Assembly: GCF_030297175.1 (NCBI RefSeq)
Contig: NZ_AP028070.1
Location: 434,001-498,000, forward strand
DNA length: 64,000 nt
Source of the DNA: Marinobacter sp. LA51
Lineage (GTDB): Bacteria > Pseudomonadota > Gammaproteobacteria > Pseudomonadales > Oleiphilaceae
Direction of reading: 5' to 3'
Part shown: positions 44,757 through 54,859 of the stretch, one piece after another
Numbering within the stretch: the stretch's first letter is position 1
Layout: every line of letters starts with the position of its first letter
Program-made: the position numbers and the translations under genes
Notes under the pieces: model-generated
The model's database searches: none
What the model saw: the letters and a program-made list of their open reading frames with translations, nothing else
What the model was told of the DNA's origin: nothing

Positions 44757-46109
44757 ATGGATCTGTCTTGCTTCAAAGCTTATGACCTGCGCGGCCGGGT
44801 GCCGGATCAGCTGAATCCGGAGCTGGCTGAACGCATCGGGCGTGCCTATGTGGACATCACCGGTGCGAAGAAAGTAATTGTCGGGTACGACATCCGCCTG
44901 TCCAGTCCTGACATTGCCGAAGCCTTGAGCTCCGGTCTGATGGCGGCTGGTGCCGACGTCTTCGACATTGGCCTGTGCGGCACCGAGATGGTGTATTTCG
45001 CCACCAGCCATTACGACATGGACGGTGGCATCATGGTCACCGCCAGCCACAACCCGAAAGACCACAATGGCATGAAAATGGTCGGGCCGCAGTCCCGCCC
45101 GATCAGCTCCGACAATGGCCTGAACGACATTCGTGATCGCGTACTGGAGCCGTTCACCGACGCCTCCAAGCTGGGTCGCTACGAGCCGCTGGAAGCGATG
45201 AGTGCCTACATCGACCACCTGCTGGGTTACGTGGACGCCACCGCCCTCAAACCCATGACCCTCGCAGTCAACGCCGGCAACGGCGGGGCAGGGCTGGTGA
45301 TCGACGAGCTGGAACAGCACCTGCCGTTCGAATTCGTGAAAGTGCACCACCAGCCGGATGGCCATTTCCCCAACGGTGTGCCTAACCCGATCCTGCCGGA
45401 AAACCGCGCGGCGACGGCCGACGCCGTGATCGCCGAAGGCGCCGCCATGGGCATCGCCTGGGACGGTGACTATGACCGCTGCTTCTTCTTCGACGAGAAC
45501 GGCCGATTTATCGAGGGCTACTACATCGTTGGCCTGCTGGCAGACCAGTTCCTGCGCAAAACCGGCGGTGGCAAGGTTATCCACGACCCGCGCCTGACCT
45601 GGAACACCCTCGACCTGGTCGCCTCGGCCGGTGGCGAAGCCATCGAAAGCAAGACCGGCCATGCCTTCATCAAACAGCGCATGCGCGATGAGGACGCGGC
45701 CTACGGTGGCGAAATGAGCGCGCACCACTACTTCCGCGACTTCGCCTACTGCGACAGCGGCATGATTCCCTGGCTGCTGATCGCAGAGCGCCTGCTCCAG
45801 TCCGGCCAGACCCTGTCTTCGTTGATCGACGCCCGCATCGAAGCCTACCCGGCCAGCGGCGAAATCAACCGCACCATCGCCGATCCCCCCAAGGTGATCG
45901 CTGCTATTGAAGCCAAATACAGTGTTGGTGCGAAAAGCATCAGCCACGTGGACGGTGTCAGCATCGAGTTCGACGACTGGCGTTTCAACCTGCGGATGTC
46001 GAACACCGAACCGGTGGTGAGACTGAACGTGGAATCGCGGGCGGATATTCCGCTGATGGAAGCAAAAACCGAAGAGCTGCTTGCTGAGATGGAACGGTTG
46101 AATCAGTAA
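44757..46109 (+). CDS. manB: Phosphomannomutase, ManB/CpsG type (second copy)
   Basis: This 450-residue enzyme is collinear with the alginate-linked copy at 32592-33977 and identical at most positions, including the opening CFKAYD-RGRVPDQLNPE, phosphoserine Ser97 in TASHNP, WDGDYDRCFFFDE and the C-terminal RMSNTEPVVRLNVESRAD. It ends eleven residues earlier. It probably supplies mannose-1-phosphate for other glycans (lipopolysaccharide or capsule) when the alginate operon is off. It lies 9 bp after bfr and may be read from the same transcript, although a role with iron storage is not evident. Confidence 0.93.
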   Translation: MDLSCFKAYDLRGRVPDQLNPELAERIGRAYVDITGAKKVIVGYDIRLSSPDIAEALSSGLMAAGADVFDIGLCGTEMVYFATSHYDMDGGIMVTASHNPKDHNGMKMVGPQSRPISSDNGLNDIRDRVLEPFTDASKLGRYEPLEAMSAYIDHLLGYVDATALKPMTLAVNAGNGGAGLVIDELEQHLPFEFVKVHHQPDGHFPNGVPNPILPENRAATADAVIAEGAAMGIAWDGDYDRCFFFDENGRFIEGYYIVGLLADQFLRKTGGGKVIHDPRLTWNTLDLVASAGGEAIESKTGHAFIKQRMRDEDAAYGGEMSAHHYFRDFAYCDSGMIPWLLIAERLLQSGQTLSSLIDARIEAYPASGEINRTIADPPKVIAAIEAKYSVGAKSISHVDGVSIEFDDWRFNLRMSNTEPVVRLNVESRADIPLMEAKTEELLAEMERLNQ

Positions 46110-46139
46110 GACTCTCCTCGTAGCTGCGGGGAGAGCTGG

Positions 46140-46233
46140 CAGGATGATGTGGCTGAAACTGTGCGGAGCCAAGGATGGCGGAGCTCAAGCGCCACATGAA
46201 TGTGCTTGAGCGGGTTTCAGCCACATCATCCTG
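46140..46233. repeat. Large nested palindrome with 20-bp perfect arms
   Basis: Bases 46140-46159 (CAGGATGATGTGGCTGAAAC) are the exact reverse complement of 46214-46233. The 54-base centre contains a second inverted repeat GCTCAAG/CTTGAGC enclosing CACA/TGTG. It lies between the convergent manB and pldA genes. No T-tracts flank it, so a REP-like or MITE-like mobile palindrome is as plausible as a bidirectional terminator. Confidence 0.9.
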
Positions 46234-46267
46234 ACTGATCGACCTTCTCCCGTTTGCGTGGAGTGCT

Positions 46268-47386
46268 TCAGAGCCAGTCGTTCAGCATAATCCCGATGCC
46301 AAACCGCTCGGTCCGCTTGTTGTAGTCGATCAGACTCTCCCCATACCCGTTGTAGTACTGGAAAAAGCCCTTCACCGTATCCCCCATCGGGAAGCTGTAC
46401 CCGAACTCCACCGACGTCTTATTATTCGACCGCAGGTTATTCATCAGATTCAGCGAGAACGTCCGGTCTTCCGTCAGCTTGTACACCGCCGTGTAGTTGG
46501 CGTGGCCCAGATAACGTTCAATGTCCTCATTGTCGTCCTCGTCACCCTCCGGAATCCGGAACCAGGGCTGGACGATGAAGAGCCAGCGATCGTAGCTGTA
46601 GGCGGCCGACGCAGTAACCCGATTCCAGCTCCGGGAGCGGGGCTCGGACTGACCATTGGACTGATGATTGAGGCCGAGCGTAACCGCGTTCAGGGTGCCC
46701 TTGCCAATCTTGAAGTCGCTCTGATAGCGCAGGAAAATTTCGGGTTCGTAGTTGGTCTCCCGGAAGGGCGCGGAATCATCCTGGTTGTATACCTGCCAGA
46801 ACGACTTCTGGGTGTAGCCGAACCACATGGTAGTGCGGTCATCCAGCATGCCGGTGAGCAGCGGTACCTTGAAGCTGATCTGGTATTTGGCCTCTTCCCG
46901 CTCCAGGTCATAATCGTAACCTGAGGCGCCCAGGCGCGGACTGGTCGGATTGGAATTGGGATCTTTCACCCAGGTTAGCGGCAGAATATAGGTCGGCCGG
47001 TACCCGACAAAACTTCCGGAGAACGAGAATACTGCCTTCTCTGCAGCAATGTAGCGGTCGACAATGGTGGTCATCACGCCTTCATTGCTATCGCCATCCC
47101 CAGTCATGTCCTTCACGGCGGTTTCCCGGGAGGGTAGGGTCTTATCGGCCTCCTGCTCAACCTGCTTAACCTTTTCCGGCTCGGCATTCTGCCGGGCCTT
47201 GCCCGGGTCCAGAACCCGGTCGTAACAGGCCAGCCGGCGAACGCCGTTTTCGATCAGCGCGCATTCTTCCGCGGTGAGCGGCTTGGGCTGGGCGCTGTTG
47301 TCCCCTGAGTCAGTGCCCTCGGCACTGGCGGTGCCGGCAACCAGGGCCAGACCAAAAGCCGTAAAAGCAGAAAGCTGTACACGCAT
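46268..47386 (-). CDS. pldA: Outer-membrane phospholipase A
   Basis: PldA is a calcium-dependent beta-barrel phospholipase that removes misplaced phospholipids from the outer leaflet. The 372-residue protein has a signal peptide ending TASAEG, an acidic periplasmic extension (about 25-105), then a 12-strand-type barrel. The catalytic NHxSNG motif is intact in GLNHQSNGQSEPRSRSWNR, with the His and Ser of the active site. It ends in WL, with alternating aromatic residues in the last strand. The N-terminal extension is longer than in E. coli PldA (289 residues), as often seen in marine gammaproteobacteria. Confidence 0.93.
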   Translation of the reverse strand: MRVQLSAFTAFGLALVAGTASAEGTDSGDNSAQPKPLTAEECALIENGVRRLACYDRVLDPGKARQNAEPEKVKQVEQEADKTLPSRETAVKDMTGDGDSNEGVMTTIVDRYIAAEKAVFSFSGSFVGYRPTYILPLTWVKDPNSNPTSPRLGASGYDYDLEREEAKYQISFKVPLLTGMLDDRTTMWFGYTQKSFWQVYNQDDSAPFRETNYEPEIFLRYQSDFKIGKGTLNAVTLGLNHQSNGQSEPRSRSWNRVTASAAYSYDRWLFIVQPWFRIPEGDEDDNEDIERYLGHANYTAVYKLTEDRTFSLNLMNNLRSNNKTSVEFGYSFPMGDTVKGFFQYYNGYGESLIDYNKRTERFGIGIMLNDWL

Positions 47387-47396
47387 GATGAGGTCC

Positions 47397-47735
47397 TTAA
47401 CTGGCGTTCAGGCTGAACCAGGTGTTGGCAATGCCGTATACCCAAACACTGATAAGAGTAACCGCCAGCAAAGAGAAAATGACTTTGTGGCGAAAACGGT
47501 TGGCAGTATCTGCTGCCGCTACCCATCGCAAATACATCAGCCCGATGAAACTGAGAAACACACCCAGGCTTGCCAAGGCGGGTATCAGAAGCCAAGCTGC
47601 GTCCAGCGTGCCGCCATCACCGGTGTAGCTTGAGAACCAGCCCATGGAGGCCAGCAAAATGGCCAGGGCGGTGAATTCGGCGATCAGTAAAGGCTTGCGC
47701 AACGGGTGGCGTGAAGGGGTGTCGGGCTGGGACAT
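47397..47735 (-). CDS. Small membrane protein, three predicted helices, unknown function
   Basis: I do not recognise this 112-residue protein. It has three hydrophobic helices (about 14-34, 47-70 and 86-106) and a short charged cytoplasmic or periplasmic loop WVAAADTANRFRHKV. It lies 10 bp upstream of pldA in the same direction and so is probably co-transcribed with it. The absence of catalytic-looking motifs leaves its role open. The 196 bp beyond its start is shared with the divergent cytochrome gene. Confidence 0.75.
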   Translation of the reverse strand: MSQPDTPSRHPLRKPLLIAEFTALAILLASMGWFSSYTGDGGTLDAAWLLIPALASLGVFLSFIGLMYLRWVAAADTANRFRHKVIFSLLAVTLISVWVYGIANTWFSLNAS

Positions 47736-47883
47736 TTAGCGATTCCTGAAATCCTGAGTTAAAAGCGTCACTATGGTAGCCGGAATGCCGGCAAAACGCT
47801 GTTTGATTTACGAAATGGCAATGAAAGCGATTGAATTCAAGCAAGGATTTTGCAGTTTGGTTTTTTTGCCCGGGCTCAGTCGC

Positions 47884-47889
47884 TATAAT
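47884..47889 (+). promoter_or_regulatory. Consensus -10 box upstream of the cytochrome c5 gene
   Basis: A perfect TATAAT lies 43 bp before the GTG start. The matching -35 position, 17 bp upstream, falls in a T-run (47861-47867), a poor match, so the promoter may rely on the -10 and an A/T-rich upstream region. Confidence 0.45.
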
Positions 47890-47931
47890 GCGGACATCAA
47901 AAGATTATAACGCTCTAATGCGAGGTGCATT

Positions 47932-48351
47932 GTGAAGATGAAGAGAGTCCTGGCCGTCGTGCTACTTGGTTTCGGCCTTACCGCCGGTGCCGTGATGGCA
48001 AATGTTGAAGATGAAATTCGCTCACGCATCGCGCCGGTTGGCGAAGTATGCATGCAGGGTGACGAGTGTGGTGCCGCTGCTGCGCCAACCCAGACTGCCA
48101 GCTCTGGTCCTCGCCCTGGCCCGGAAGTGTATGACGCCGTGTGCATGGCGTGTCACAACACCGGTGCCGCCGGCGCACCCAAGAAGGGTGATGCCGCAGC
48201 CTGGGCTCCTCGCATCGACAAGGGCATGGAAACCCTGATCAACCACGCGGTCAATGGCTTCAATGCCATGCCTGCGAAAGGTGGTTGTGCCAGCTGCCCC
48301 GATGAAGAAATCGCCAGCGCGGTTGAGTATCTGGTGTCAGAGAGTAAGTAA
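47932..48351 (+). CDS. Cytochrome c5-like monohaem c-type cytochrome
   Basis: This 139-residue exported cytochrome has a signal peptide ending near GAVMAN, then one haem-binding CMACH motif near residue 82. The distal Met lies in FNAMPAKGG, and the C-terminal CASC pair is typical of cytochrome c5, which carries a disulfide there. A linker rich in Ala, Pro and Gly precedes the domain. It transfers electrons in the periplasm. The start is taken as the GTG at 47932 with GAGG upstream; an ATG two codons later is nearly equivalent. A strong terminator follows. Confidence 0.92.
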   Translation: MKMKRVLAVVLLGFGLTAGAVMANVEDEIRSRIAPVGEVCMQGDECGAAAAPTQTASSGPRPGPEVYDAVCMACHNTGAAGAPKKGDAAAWAPRIDKGMETLINHAVNGFNAMPAKGGCASCPDEEIASAVEYLVSESK

Positions 48352-48371
48352 GCTGCTCTTCGGTAGTAATG

Positions 48372-48400
48372 AAAAGCCCCCGCATTGCGGGGGCTTTTTT
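48372..48400 (+). terminator. Rho-independent terminator after the cytochrome c5 gene
   Basis: An 8-bp stem GCCCCCGC/GCGGGGGC with a 3-base loop is flanked by AAAA before and six T residues after it, so it is probably active in both directions, though rep ends about 90 bp further on. Confidence 0.92.
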
Positions 48401-48492
48401 ATGGGCTGCGGTTGCTACGGCCTCGACTAGTCGAAGGGGTTTTAGGCTCAACGTGCCGGGAGGTGACTCAGCTCCATCCGCGCATTGGCAGT

Positions 48493-50511
48493 TCAGGCCC
48501 CAAGGTCTCCAAGCAAGGCGCTGAGGGTGGCCTTGCCTTTCTTCTGGTTGGCCTCGACGTCGAGATCGCCCTGGCCCTCCCACTTCAGATCCTCGTCTGG
48601 AAGCTCGTCCAGGAACCGGCTGGGAATGGTTTCGATCTTTTCCCCGTACTGGCGGCGCGCGGCGGCGTAGGTCAGGGTCAGGGTTTCCCGGGCCCGGGTG
48701 ATGCCGACATACATCAGCCGGCGTTCTTCTTCGATGTTGCCTTCCTCGATGCTGCTGCGGTGCGGAAGGATTTCCTCTTCCAGTCCCATGATAAATACGT
48801 GGGGAAACTCCAGGCCCTTAGAGGCGTGCAGGGTCAGCAGCTGAACCTTGTCGCTGTCGTCGTCCTCCTCCCGTTGCTCCATCATATCGCGCAGGATGAG
48901 TTTGGTGATGGCGTCTTCAATGCCCAGTTCGTCAGCGGTGCCCTTGCCGTCATCGAGCATGCGCTGGATCGACTCCACCAGGTACCAGATGTTCTCCATC
49001 CGGCGTTCAGCCTGTTTCGGCGTGCCCGAGTGCTGGTGCAACCACTCCTCATACTCAATGTCGGTGAACAGCTGCTTGATCACCGGAATCGGGTCTTCAC
49101 CGTGCAGGCGCTCGCAGGTGGCATCGACCCAATGGGCAAAGCGGCGCAGTCGGTCCAGGCCTTTCTCGGTGACATGAGTTTCCGCTCCCATGTCGCCCAG
49201 GGACTTGAAGAGGCTGACATTGCGAGCCCGGGCATAGTGGCTCAATTGTTCGAGCGTGCGCGGGCCGATTTCCCGGCGCGGCACGTTAACTACCCGGAGA
49301 AAAGCGGCGTCATCGTCCGGATTGATCAGCAGACGGAGGTAGGACATCGCGTCCTTGATCTCGTTCTTGGAGAAAAACGACTGGCCGCCGGAGATCCGAT
49401 ACGGAATCTGGTAGGCCTGCAGTTTCATCTCCAGCAGCCGGGCCTGGTGGTTGCCCCGATAGAGCACCGCGAAATCCCGGAATTCCAGTCCCTTCTTGAG
49501 TTTCTGATCCAGGATCTCGGTCGCGACCCGCTCGGTCTCCGCGTCTTCGCTGCGGCAGCGGACGATCCGGATTTCCTCGCCAATGGTGTGGTCACTCCAC
49601 AGCGCTTTCTCGAACACGTGCGGGTTGTTGGCGATCACAGTGTTGGCGCTGCGCAGGATGCGGCCGGTGGAGCGATAATTCTGTTCCAGCTTGACGATTT
49701 TCAGGCTGGGGAAGTCTTCCTTTAGCTGTTCCAGGTTTTCCGGACGGGCGCCACGCCAGGCATAGATTGACTGGTCATCGTCACCGACTACGGTAAACGC
49801 GGCCCGCTCGGCTACCAGCAACTTGACCAGCTCGTACTGGCAGACGTTGGTGTCCTGGTATTCGTCTACCAGCATGTAGCGGATCTTGCGCCGCCATTTC
49901 GCCAGTACTTCCGGGTTGCTGCGGAACAGCTGCACCGGCAGCAAAATCAGATCGTCGAAATCAACCGCATTGTAGGCTTTCAAATATTCGTTATACTTCT
50001 TATAAATCAGTGCAATGCGTTGTTCTCGTTCGTCCGCCGCTTTGCTTAGGGCCTCGCTCGGGCTGCGAAGGGCGTTCTTCCAGGATGAAATGGTCATCTG
50101 GACATCGTTCAGTTCGTCACCGGCATCGGTGCTGCCTTCGTGCAGCATCAGGTCCTGCAGCAGGGCTTTGGCGTCTTCGGCATCGAAGATCGAGAAACCG
50201 GGGTAGTAACCCAGGTGCATGTGCTCTTCCCGGATCATGTTCAGACCCAGGTTATGAAAGGTTGAGACGATCAGGCCCCGGGTGAGTTTGCGGTCGACGA
50301 TGCGCCCGACCCGCTCTTTCATTTCCCGGGCGGCTTTGTTGGTGAAGGTTACGGCGGCAATGTGGCGGCCGGGAATGCCCAGCTGTTCAATCAGATAGGC
50401 GATCTTCCGGGTGATAACACTGGTTTTGCCACTGCCGGCGCCGGCCAGGACCAACAGGGGACCATCGGCGTAGCGTACCGCTTCACTTTGTCTCGGGTTG
50501 AGCTTGTTCAC
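48493..50511 (-). CDS. rep: ATP-dependent DNA helicase Rep
   Basis: Rep is a superfamily 1 3'-5' helicase that removes proteins ahead of replication forks. The 672-residue product is the same size as E. coli Rep (673). Motif Q (LNPRQSEAV) and Walker A (AGAGSGKTSVITRKIAYLI) open it; VDEYQDTN, VGDDDQSIYAWRGA, LEQNYRSTGRIL, TLHASKGLEFPHVF and YVGITRARETLTLTY follow in order. I choose the GTG at 50511, which begins directly at the conserved NKLNPRQ; a TTG at 50535 would add eight residues. UvrD is a close relative, but the N-terminus and length favour Rep. Confidence 0.92.
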   Translation of the reverse strand: MNKLNPRQSEAVRYADGPLLVLAGAGSGKTSVITRKIAYLIEQLGIPGRHIAAVTFTNKAAREMKERVGRIVDRKLTRGLIVSTFHNLGLNMIREEHMHLGYYPGFSIFDAEDAKALLQDLMLHEGSTDAGDELNDVQMTISSWKNALRSPSEALSKAADEREQRIALIYKKYNEYLKAYNAVDFDDLILLPVQLFRSNPEVLAKWRRKIRYMLVDEYQDTNVCQYELVKLLVAERAAFTVVGDDDQSIYAWRGARPENLEQLKEDFPSLKIVKLEQNYRSTGRILRSANTVIANNPHVFEKALWSDHTIGEEIRIVRCRSEDAETERVATEILDQKLKKGLEFRDFAVLYRGNHQARLLEMKLQAYQIPYRISGGQSFFSKNEIKDAMSYLRLLINPDDDAAFLRVVNVPRREIGPRTLEQLSHYARARNVSLFKSLGDMGAETHVTEKGLDRLRRFAHWVDATCERLHGEDPIPVIKQLFTDIEYEEWLHQHSGTPKQAERRMENIWYLVESIQRMLDDGKGTADELGIEDAITKLILRDMMEQREEDDDSDKVQLLTLHASKGLEFPHVFIMGLEEEILPHRSSIEEGNIEEERRLMYVGITRARETLTLTYAAARRQYGEKIETIPSRFLDELPDEDLKWEGQGDLDVEANQKKGKATLSALLGDLGA

Positions 50512-50655
50512 AAATAAGGGGCCAGAATTGGACAAAAGGGGACTATCGAACGTTTGGTGTATTCTACACCAGCAGGACTTTCTGTACCTTGACCGTGTAT
50601 CGTCTATTCTACATGGGACGGATTCGGACGCTCACGCAACCATGGATTCTGCTAA

Positions 50656-52392
50656 ATGACGCTTCCCCTGGAAATGATACGGCGAAGTCAGCTGCGGCTG
50701 TTGCTCCTCATTCCGGACTATTCAGACTACCTCTGGCTGCACGATTACCTGTCCCGGGATCGGGAATTCGAACCTGACATCATCTGGTGCCCGGACCTGA
50801 TTGATTGTGACGACCTGATTCACAACGCCAGCTTTGACGTTATTATCTGGGACTGCGTATTTCACGGCGGCTCCGAACCAGCCTTTCTGCAATACCTGGC
50901 CGTGGCCAGCAATGAGAAGCCGGTACTGGCCCTGAGTGCCGAACCGGCCGAGGAACGCGCGCCGGAACTCCTGGCGGTTGGTGCGGACGACTATTTGTGT
51001 CGGCAAACCCTGGATCACTGGAACCTGTGCCGGGCGGTCAAGAGTCTCTGGTACCGGAGCCAGCTGTCCGAGTCGTCGCACACCCAGCTTGGCAGTGCGG
51101 TTGCTACAGGCTTCATCAATCGGGATCTGTTCTTCGACCGGCTGCAACAATCCTTGTTGCGGGCCGAACGGGGCGAGCATCGCCTGGCATTGTTGCATCT
51201 GAATATCGACGATTTCCGCAGCATCAACGAATCCTTCGGCTATCAGAACGGTGATCAGTTAATGCTGAAACTGGCTGAACGGCTGCGGCATACCCTTCGG
51301 CGGGTGGATTCGCTGATGCGCATTGGTGGCGATGAGCTGGCCATCATTGTTGAACAGGTCGAGGACTCCCTCGATGTTGCCCACATTATCCGGAAAGTGA
51401 TCGGTGCCCTGGATGAGCCCATCACGGTCAGTGGTCAGGTCATTGGGTTGAGTGCCAGCGTTGGCGTGGCGACCTACCCGGAGTCCGGTGATAATGCCGA
51501 GAACCTGCTCCGGCGGGCCAACCGCGCCACGTTCGAAGCCAAGCGGGAGCCGGGATCCAGCTACCGTTTCTATGATCATCAGCTGCACATTTCCGCCGGC
51601 CACCAGCTTCGGCTGGAGGGGGATCTGCGCCATGCCCTCCGGGGCCGGGAGCTGGAATTGTATTATCAGCCCCGGATCGATCTGGCCACCGATGAAGTGC
51701 GCGGTGTCGAGTGCCTATTGCGCTGGAACCATCCGGAGCGGGGTCTGGTAGGGCCCGACGAGTTCATACCGGTGGCGGAACGCAGTGGCCTGATTGTGCC
51801 GATCGGTTACTGGGTGATCGAGCAGGCCTGCCAAAGGCTCCGGGAATCTGCAGATCTTGGTTTCCCGGGACTGGTGTTCGCGGTGAACCTGTCGTTCCGC
51901 CAGTTCCACGATCGCAAGATGACTGAGACCATATTCCGGATCATCTTCAACGCCAATGTTGATACCAGTCTGTTGGAGCTGGAGCTCACTGAAAGTGCCA
52001 TGATGCACGATCTGGACTACGCCCAGCGCTGTCTGCGGGAACTCAATCAACTGGGTATCAGCTTCGCGCTGGACGATTTTGGTACCGGCTTCTCCTCGCT
52101 CAGCAACCTTCAGCACCTGCCCATATCGCTGGTGAAAATCGATAAGTCGTTTATTCAGGAACTGGGCCATTCTGCGGACGCCGAACACATCATTCGGGCC
52201 ATCATCAGCCTGGCCCACAGCCTGCAGATCAGCGTGGTTGCCGAGGGTGTGGAAACCGAGGGACAGCTGGAGTTCCTGCGCGACCAACACTGCGATGAGA
52301 TCCAGGGTTACTATTACGCCCGGCCCATGCCGTGGAAAGACCTGGTGCAATTCCTGCGCAACCGCGGACAGGCTGCTTGCCTGCAACGATAA
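50656..52392 (+). CDS. GGDEF-EAL protein with degenerate receiver domain
   Basis: This 578-residue cytoplasmic protein has a receiver-like N-terminus (about 12-130, DVIIWDCVF keeps an Asp, but the usual Lys is Arg in DDYLCRQ), a GGDEF domain with GGDEL at 224-228 and an RRVD inhibitory-site motif before it, and an EAL domain. EAL catalytic residues look intact: Glu352 (in ECL), [25 protein letters not shown] and AEGVET. It is probably a cyclic di-GMP phosphodiesterase with weak or no cyclase activity. The start is uncertain (50656 or 50674). Its product would influence Alg44, but a direct link is not shown. Confidence 0.92.
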   Translation: MTLPLEMIRRSQLRLLLLIPDYSDYLWLHDYLSRDREFEPDIIWCPDLIDCDDLIHNASFDVIIWDCVFHGGSEPAFLQYLAVASNEKPVLALSAEPAEERAPELLAVGADDYLCRQTLDHWNLCRAVKSLWYRSQLSESSHTQLGSAVATGFINRDLFFDRLQQSLLRAERGEHRLALLHLNIDDFRSINESFGYQNGDQLMLKLAERLRHTLRRVDSLMRIGGDELAIIVEQVEDSLDVAHIIRKVIGALDEPITVSGQVIGLSASVGVATYPESGDNAENLLRRANRATFEAKREPGSSYRFYDHQLHISAGHQLRLEGDLRHALRGRELELYYQPRIDLATDEVRGVECLLRWNHPERGLVGPDEFIPVAERSGLIVPIGYWVIEQACQRLRESADLGFPGLVFAVNLSFRQFHDRKMTETIFRIIFNANVDTSLLELELTESAMMHDLDYAQRCLRELNQLGISFALDDFGTGFSSLSNLQHLPISLVKIDKSFIQELGHSADAEHIIRAIISLAHSLQISVVAEGVETEGQLEFLRDQHCDEIQGYYYARPMPWKDLVQFLRNRGQAACLQR

Positions 52393-52447
52393 GCCGCTGT
52401 ACCTTTCCTTCTTTAATCCGATACCGATCCTATTTAACAGAGGTTGC

Positions 52448-54784
52448 ATGAACAGTATTTCCAGGCGCATCGCCGACGAACTCGGCGTTCGTGAGCAACA
52501 GGTCAATGCCACCGTCGAAATGCTCGACGAGGGTGCAACCGTTCCGTTTATCGCCCGTTACCGGAAAGAGGTTACCGGCTCGCTGGACGACAGCCAGCTG
52601 CGTAACCTGGAAGAGCGGCTGCGTTACCTGCGCGAGCTCGAAGACCGGCGGAGCACCATCCTCAACAGCATCGACGAGCAGGGCAAGCTGACCGACGAGC
52701 TGCGCGCCAGTATCGACGGTGCCGACACCAAGAATCGCCTGGAAGATCTGTACCTGCCGTACAAGCCCAAGCGTCGCACCAAGGCCCAGATTGCCCGTGA
52801 GGCCGGTCTGGAGCCATTGGCGGACGCCCTGCTTGAAGATCCGACGCTGGAGCCCGAGGCCACCGCCCAGGGCTATCTGAATAAAGAAGCCGGTATTGAA
52901 GACACCAAGGGCGCGCTGGACGGCGCCCGCTATATCCTCATGGAGCGCTTCGCGGAAGATGCCGAGCTGCTGGGCAGTCTGCGTGATTTCATCTGGCAGG
53001 AAGGTCAGTTAAAGGTGTCGGTGATTGAGGGCAAGGAAACTGAGGGCGCGAAGTTCCGGGATTATTTTGATCACGTCGAGCCGCTCAAGAAGGTGCCATC
53101 GCACCGGGCCCTCGCCATTCTGCGTGGCCGCAACGAAGGCATCCTGGCGTTTACCATTGTGGTCGGTGATGTTGAAGACAATCGCAAACAGCCACATCCG
53201 GCCGAGCAGCGCATTGCCGCCCACTGGAATCTCCGGGACAGCGGCCGGGCGGCCGACAAATGGCTGTCAGAAGTGGTGCGCTGGACCTGGCGGGTAAAAC
53301 TGTCGACCCAGATCGAAACCGACCTGATGGCCCAGGTACGCGAAGCCGCGGAATCTGAGGCGATCAACGTCTTTGCCGCCAACCTGAAAGATCTGCTGCT
53401 GTTGGCGCCGGCTGGTCCGCGTCCAACCCTGGGGCTGGACCCCGGGCTTCGGACCGGGGTGAAAGTGGCGGTGATCGATGGCACCAGCCAGGTGGTGGGC
53501 CACGGCGCGATATACCCCCATGCCCCGAAGAACCAGTGGGACCAGTCGATTGAGCAATTGGCTCGCTGGTGTCGCGACTACAAGATTGAGCTGGTGGCGA
53601 TCGGCAACGGCACCGCATCCCGGGAAACCGAGAAGCTGGTGGCCGACCTGTGCAAGCGCTACCCGGAACTGAAGCTGGCGCGCATCGTGGTCAGTGAGTC
53701 CGGGGCCTCTATCTATTCCGCTTCCGAATTCGCTTCCCGCGAGCTGCCGGACCTGGACGTCACCATTCGCGGTGCCGTGTCCATCGCCCGCCGCCTGCAG
53801 GATCCTCTGGCCGAGCTGGTGAAGATCGAGCCCAAGTCCATCGGCGTAGGCCAGTACCAGCACGACGTGTCTCAGGTGCAGCTGTCCCGCAGCCTGGATG
53901 CCGTGGTGGAAGACTGTGTAAACGGTGTGGGTGTCGATCTGAACACGGCCTCCGTGCCCTTGTTGGCACGGGTGTCTGGCCTGAACCAGAGCATCGCCCA
54001 GAACATCGTTGATTTCCGCAGCCAGAATGGTCTGTTTAACAACCGCAAGCAGCTGCTGAAGGTGTCCCGCCTGGGCGATCGCACCTTTGAGCAGGCCGCC
54101 GGTTTCCTGCGGATTGCCAGTGGCGATAATCCCCTGGACCGCTCGTCGGTGCACCCTGAAGCCTACGGTGTGGTGGAGGCGATTGCCGCCAAGAATCAAC
54201 GTAAGGTCGAGGACATTGTGGGTGATTCGTCGTTCCTGCGTGGTCTGAATCCGAAGGATTACGTAACAGAACAATTCGGGTTGCCGACTATTAAAGACAT
54301 CATCTCCGAACTGGAGAAGCCGGGCAGGGACCCGCGCCCGGAATTCCGCTTCGCCAGTTTCGAGGAAGGCGTGGAAACCCTGAGTGACCTGAAGCCAGGT
54401 ATGGTGCTGGAAGGCTCGGTGACCAACGTCACCAACTTCGGTGCGTTCGTGGACATTGGAGTTCACCAGGACGGGCTGGTACACATTTCTGCGCTGTCCC
54501 ATACTTTCGTGAAGGATCCGCGGGAAGTCGTGAAAGCCGGGGATATCGTCAAGGTCAAAGTGATGGACGTGGATATCCCCCGCAAGCGAATTGCCCTGTC
54601 CATGCGTATGGACGATCAGCCGGGTGAAAAGAACGATGGCAAGCCAGCCGGTAGCGGGCGTGCCCGTACCGAACAGAAGACCGGCAGCCGGAATTCACGC
54701 CAGAGCGGCGGCGGTCAGAAACAACAGCAGGGCGCCATGGCGGGTGCATTGGCCCAGGCTCTGGCCTCGGCCCGCAAAGGATAG
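52448..54784 (+). CDS. tex: RNA-binding transcriptional accessory protein Tex
   Basis: Tex (YhgF) is a conserved nucleic-acid-binding protein that affects transcription and RNA metabolism. The 778-residue product has the N-terminal helical domain ([21 protein letters not shown]), the [13 protein letters not shown] block, a YqgF/RuvC-like domain ([17 protein letters not shown]), helix-hairpin-helix motifs ([23 protein letters not shown]) and a C-terminal S1 domain ([21 protein letters not shown]). A basic Gln/Gly-rich tail follows. I choose the ATG at 52448 with AGAGG upstream; the longer open frame lies inside the GGDEF-EAL gene. Confidence 0.95.
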   Translation: MNSISRRIADELGVREQQVNATVEMLDEGATVPFIARYRKEVTGSLDDSQLRNLEERLRYLRELEDRRSTILNSIDEQGKLTDELRASIDGADTKNRLEDLYLPYKPKRRTKAQIAREAGLEPLADALLEDPTLEPEATAQGYLNKEAGIEDTKGALDGARYILMERFAEDAELLGSLRDFIWQEGQLKVSVIEGKETEGAKFRDYFDHVEPLKKVPSHRALAILRGRNEGILAFTIVVGDVEDNRKQPHPAEQRIAAHWNLRDSGRAADKWLSEVVRWTWRVKLSTQIETDLMAQVREAAESEAINVFAANLKDLLLLAPAGPRPTLGLDPGLRTGVKVAVIDGTSQVVGHGAIYPHAPKNQWDQSIEQLARWCRDYKIELVAIGNGTASRETEKLVADLCKRYPELKLARIVVSESGASIYSASEFASRELPDLDVTIRGAVSIARRLQDPLAELVKIEPKSIGVGQYQHDVSQVQLSRSLDAVVEDCVNGVGVDLNTASVPLLARVSGLNQSIAQNIVDFRSQNGLFNNRKQLLKVSRLGDRTFEQAAGFLRIASGDNPLDRSSVHPEAYGVVEAIAAKNQRKVEDIVGDSSFLRGLNPKDYVTEQFGLPTIKDIISELEKPGRDPRPEFRFASFEEGVETLSDLKPGMVLEGSVTNVTNFGAFVDIGVHQDGLVHISALSHTFVKDPREVVKAGDIVKVKVMDVDIPRKRIALSMRMDDQPGEKNDGKPAGSGRARTEQKTGSRNSRQSGGGQKQQQGAMAGALAQALASARKG

Positions 54785-54859
54785 CCGTTAACCGGTTTTC
54801 TATCTTTTCATCGATCGGCGCGGTTCACGAGACTGCGCCGGTCGCAGCAGGAGTTCACC

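Noticed and set aside
44730..46172. 480-codon open frame opposite the second phosphomannomutase
   Set aside because: The same kind of shadow appears opposite the first copy, as expected from codon bias; the sense strand has all mutase motifs.
48385..49725. 446-codon open frame opposite rep
   Set aside because: It lies across the conserved helicase motifs on the other strand and begins inside the terminator of the cytochrome gene.
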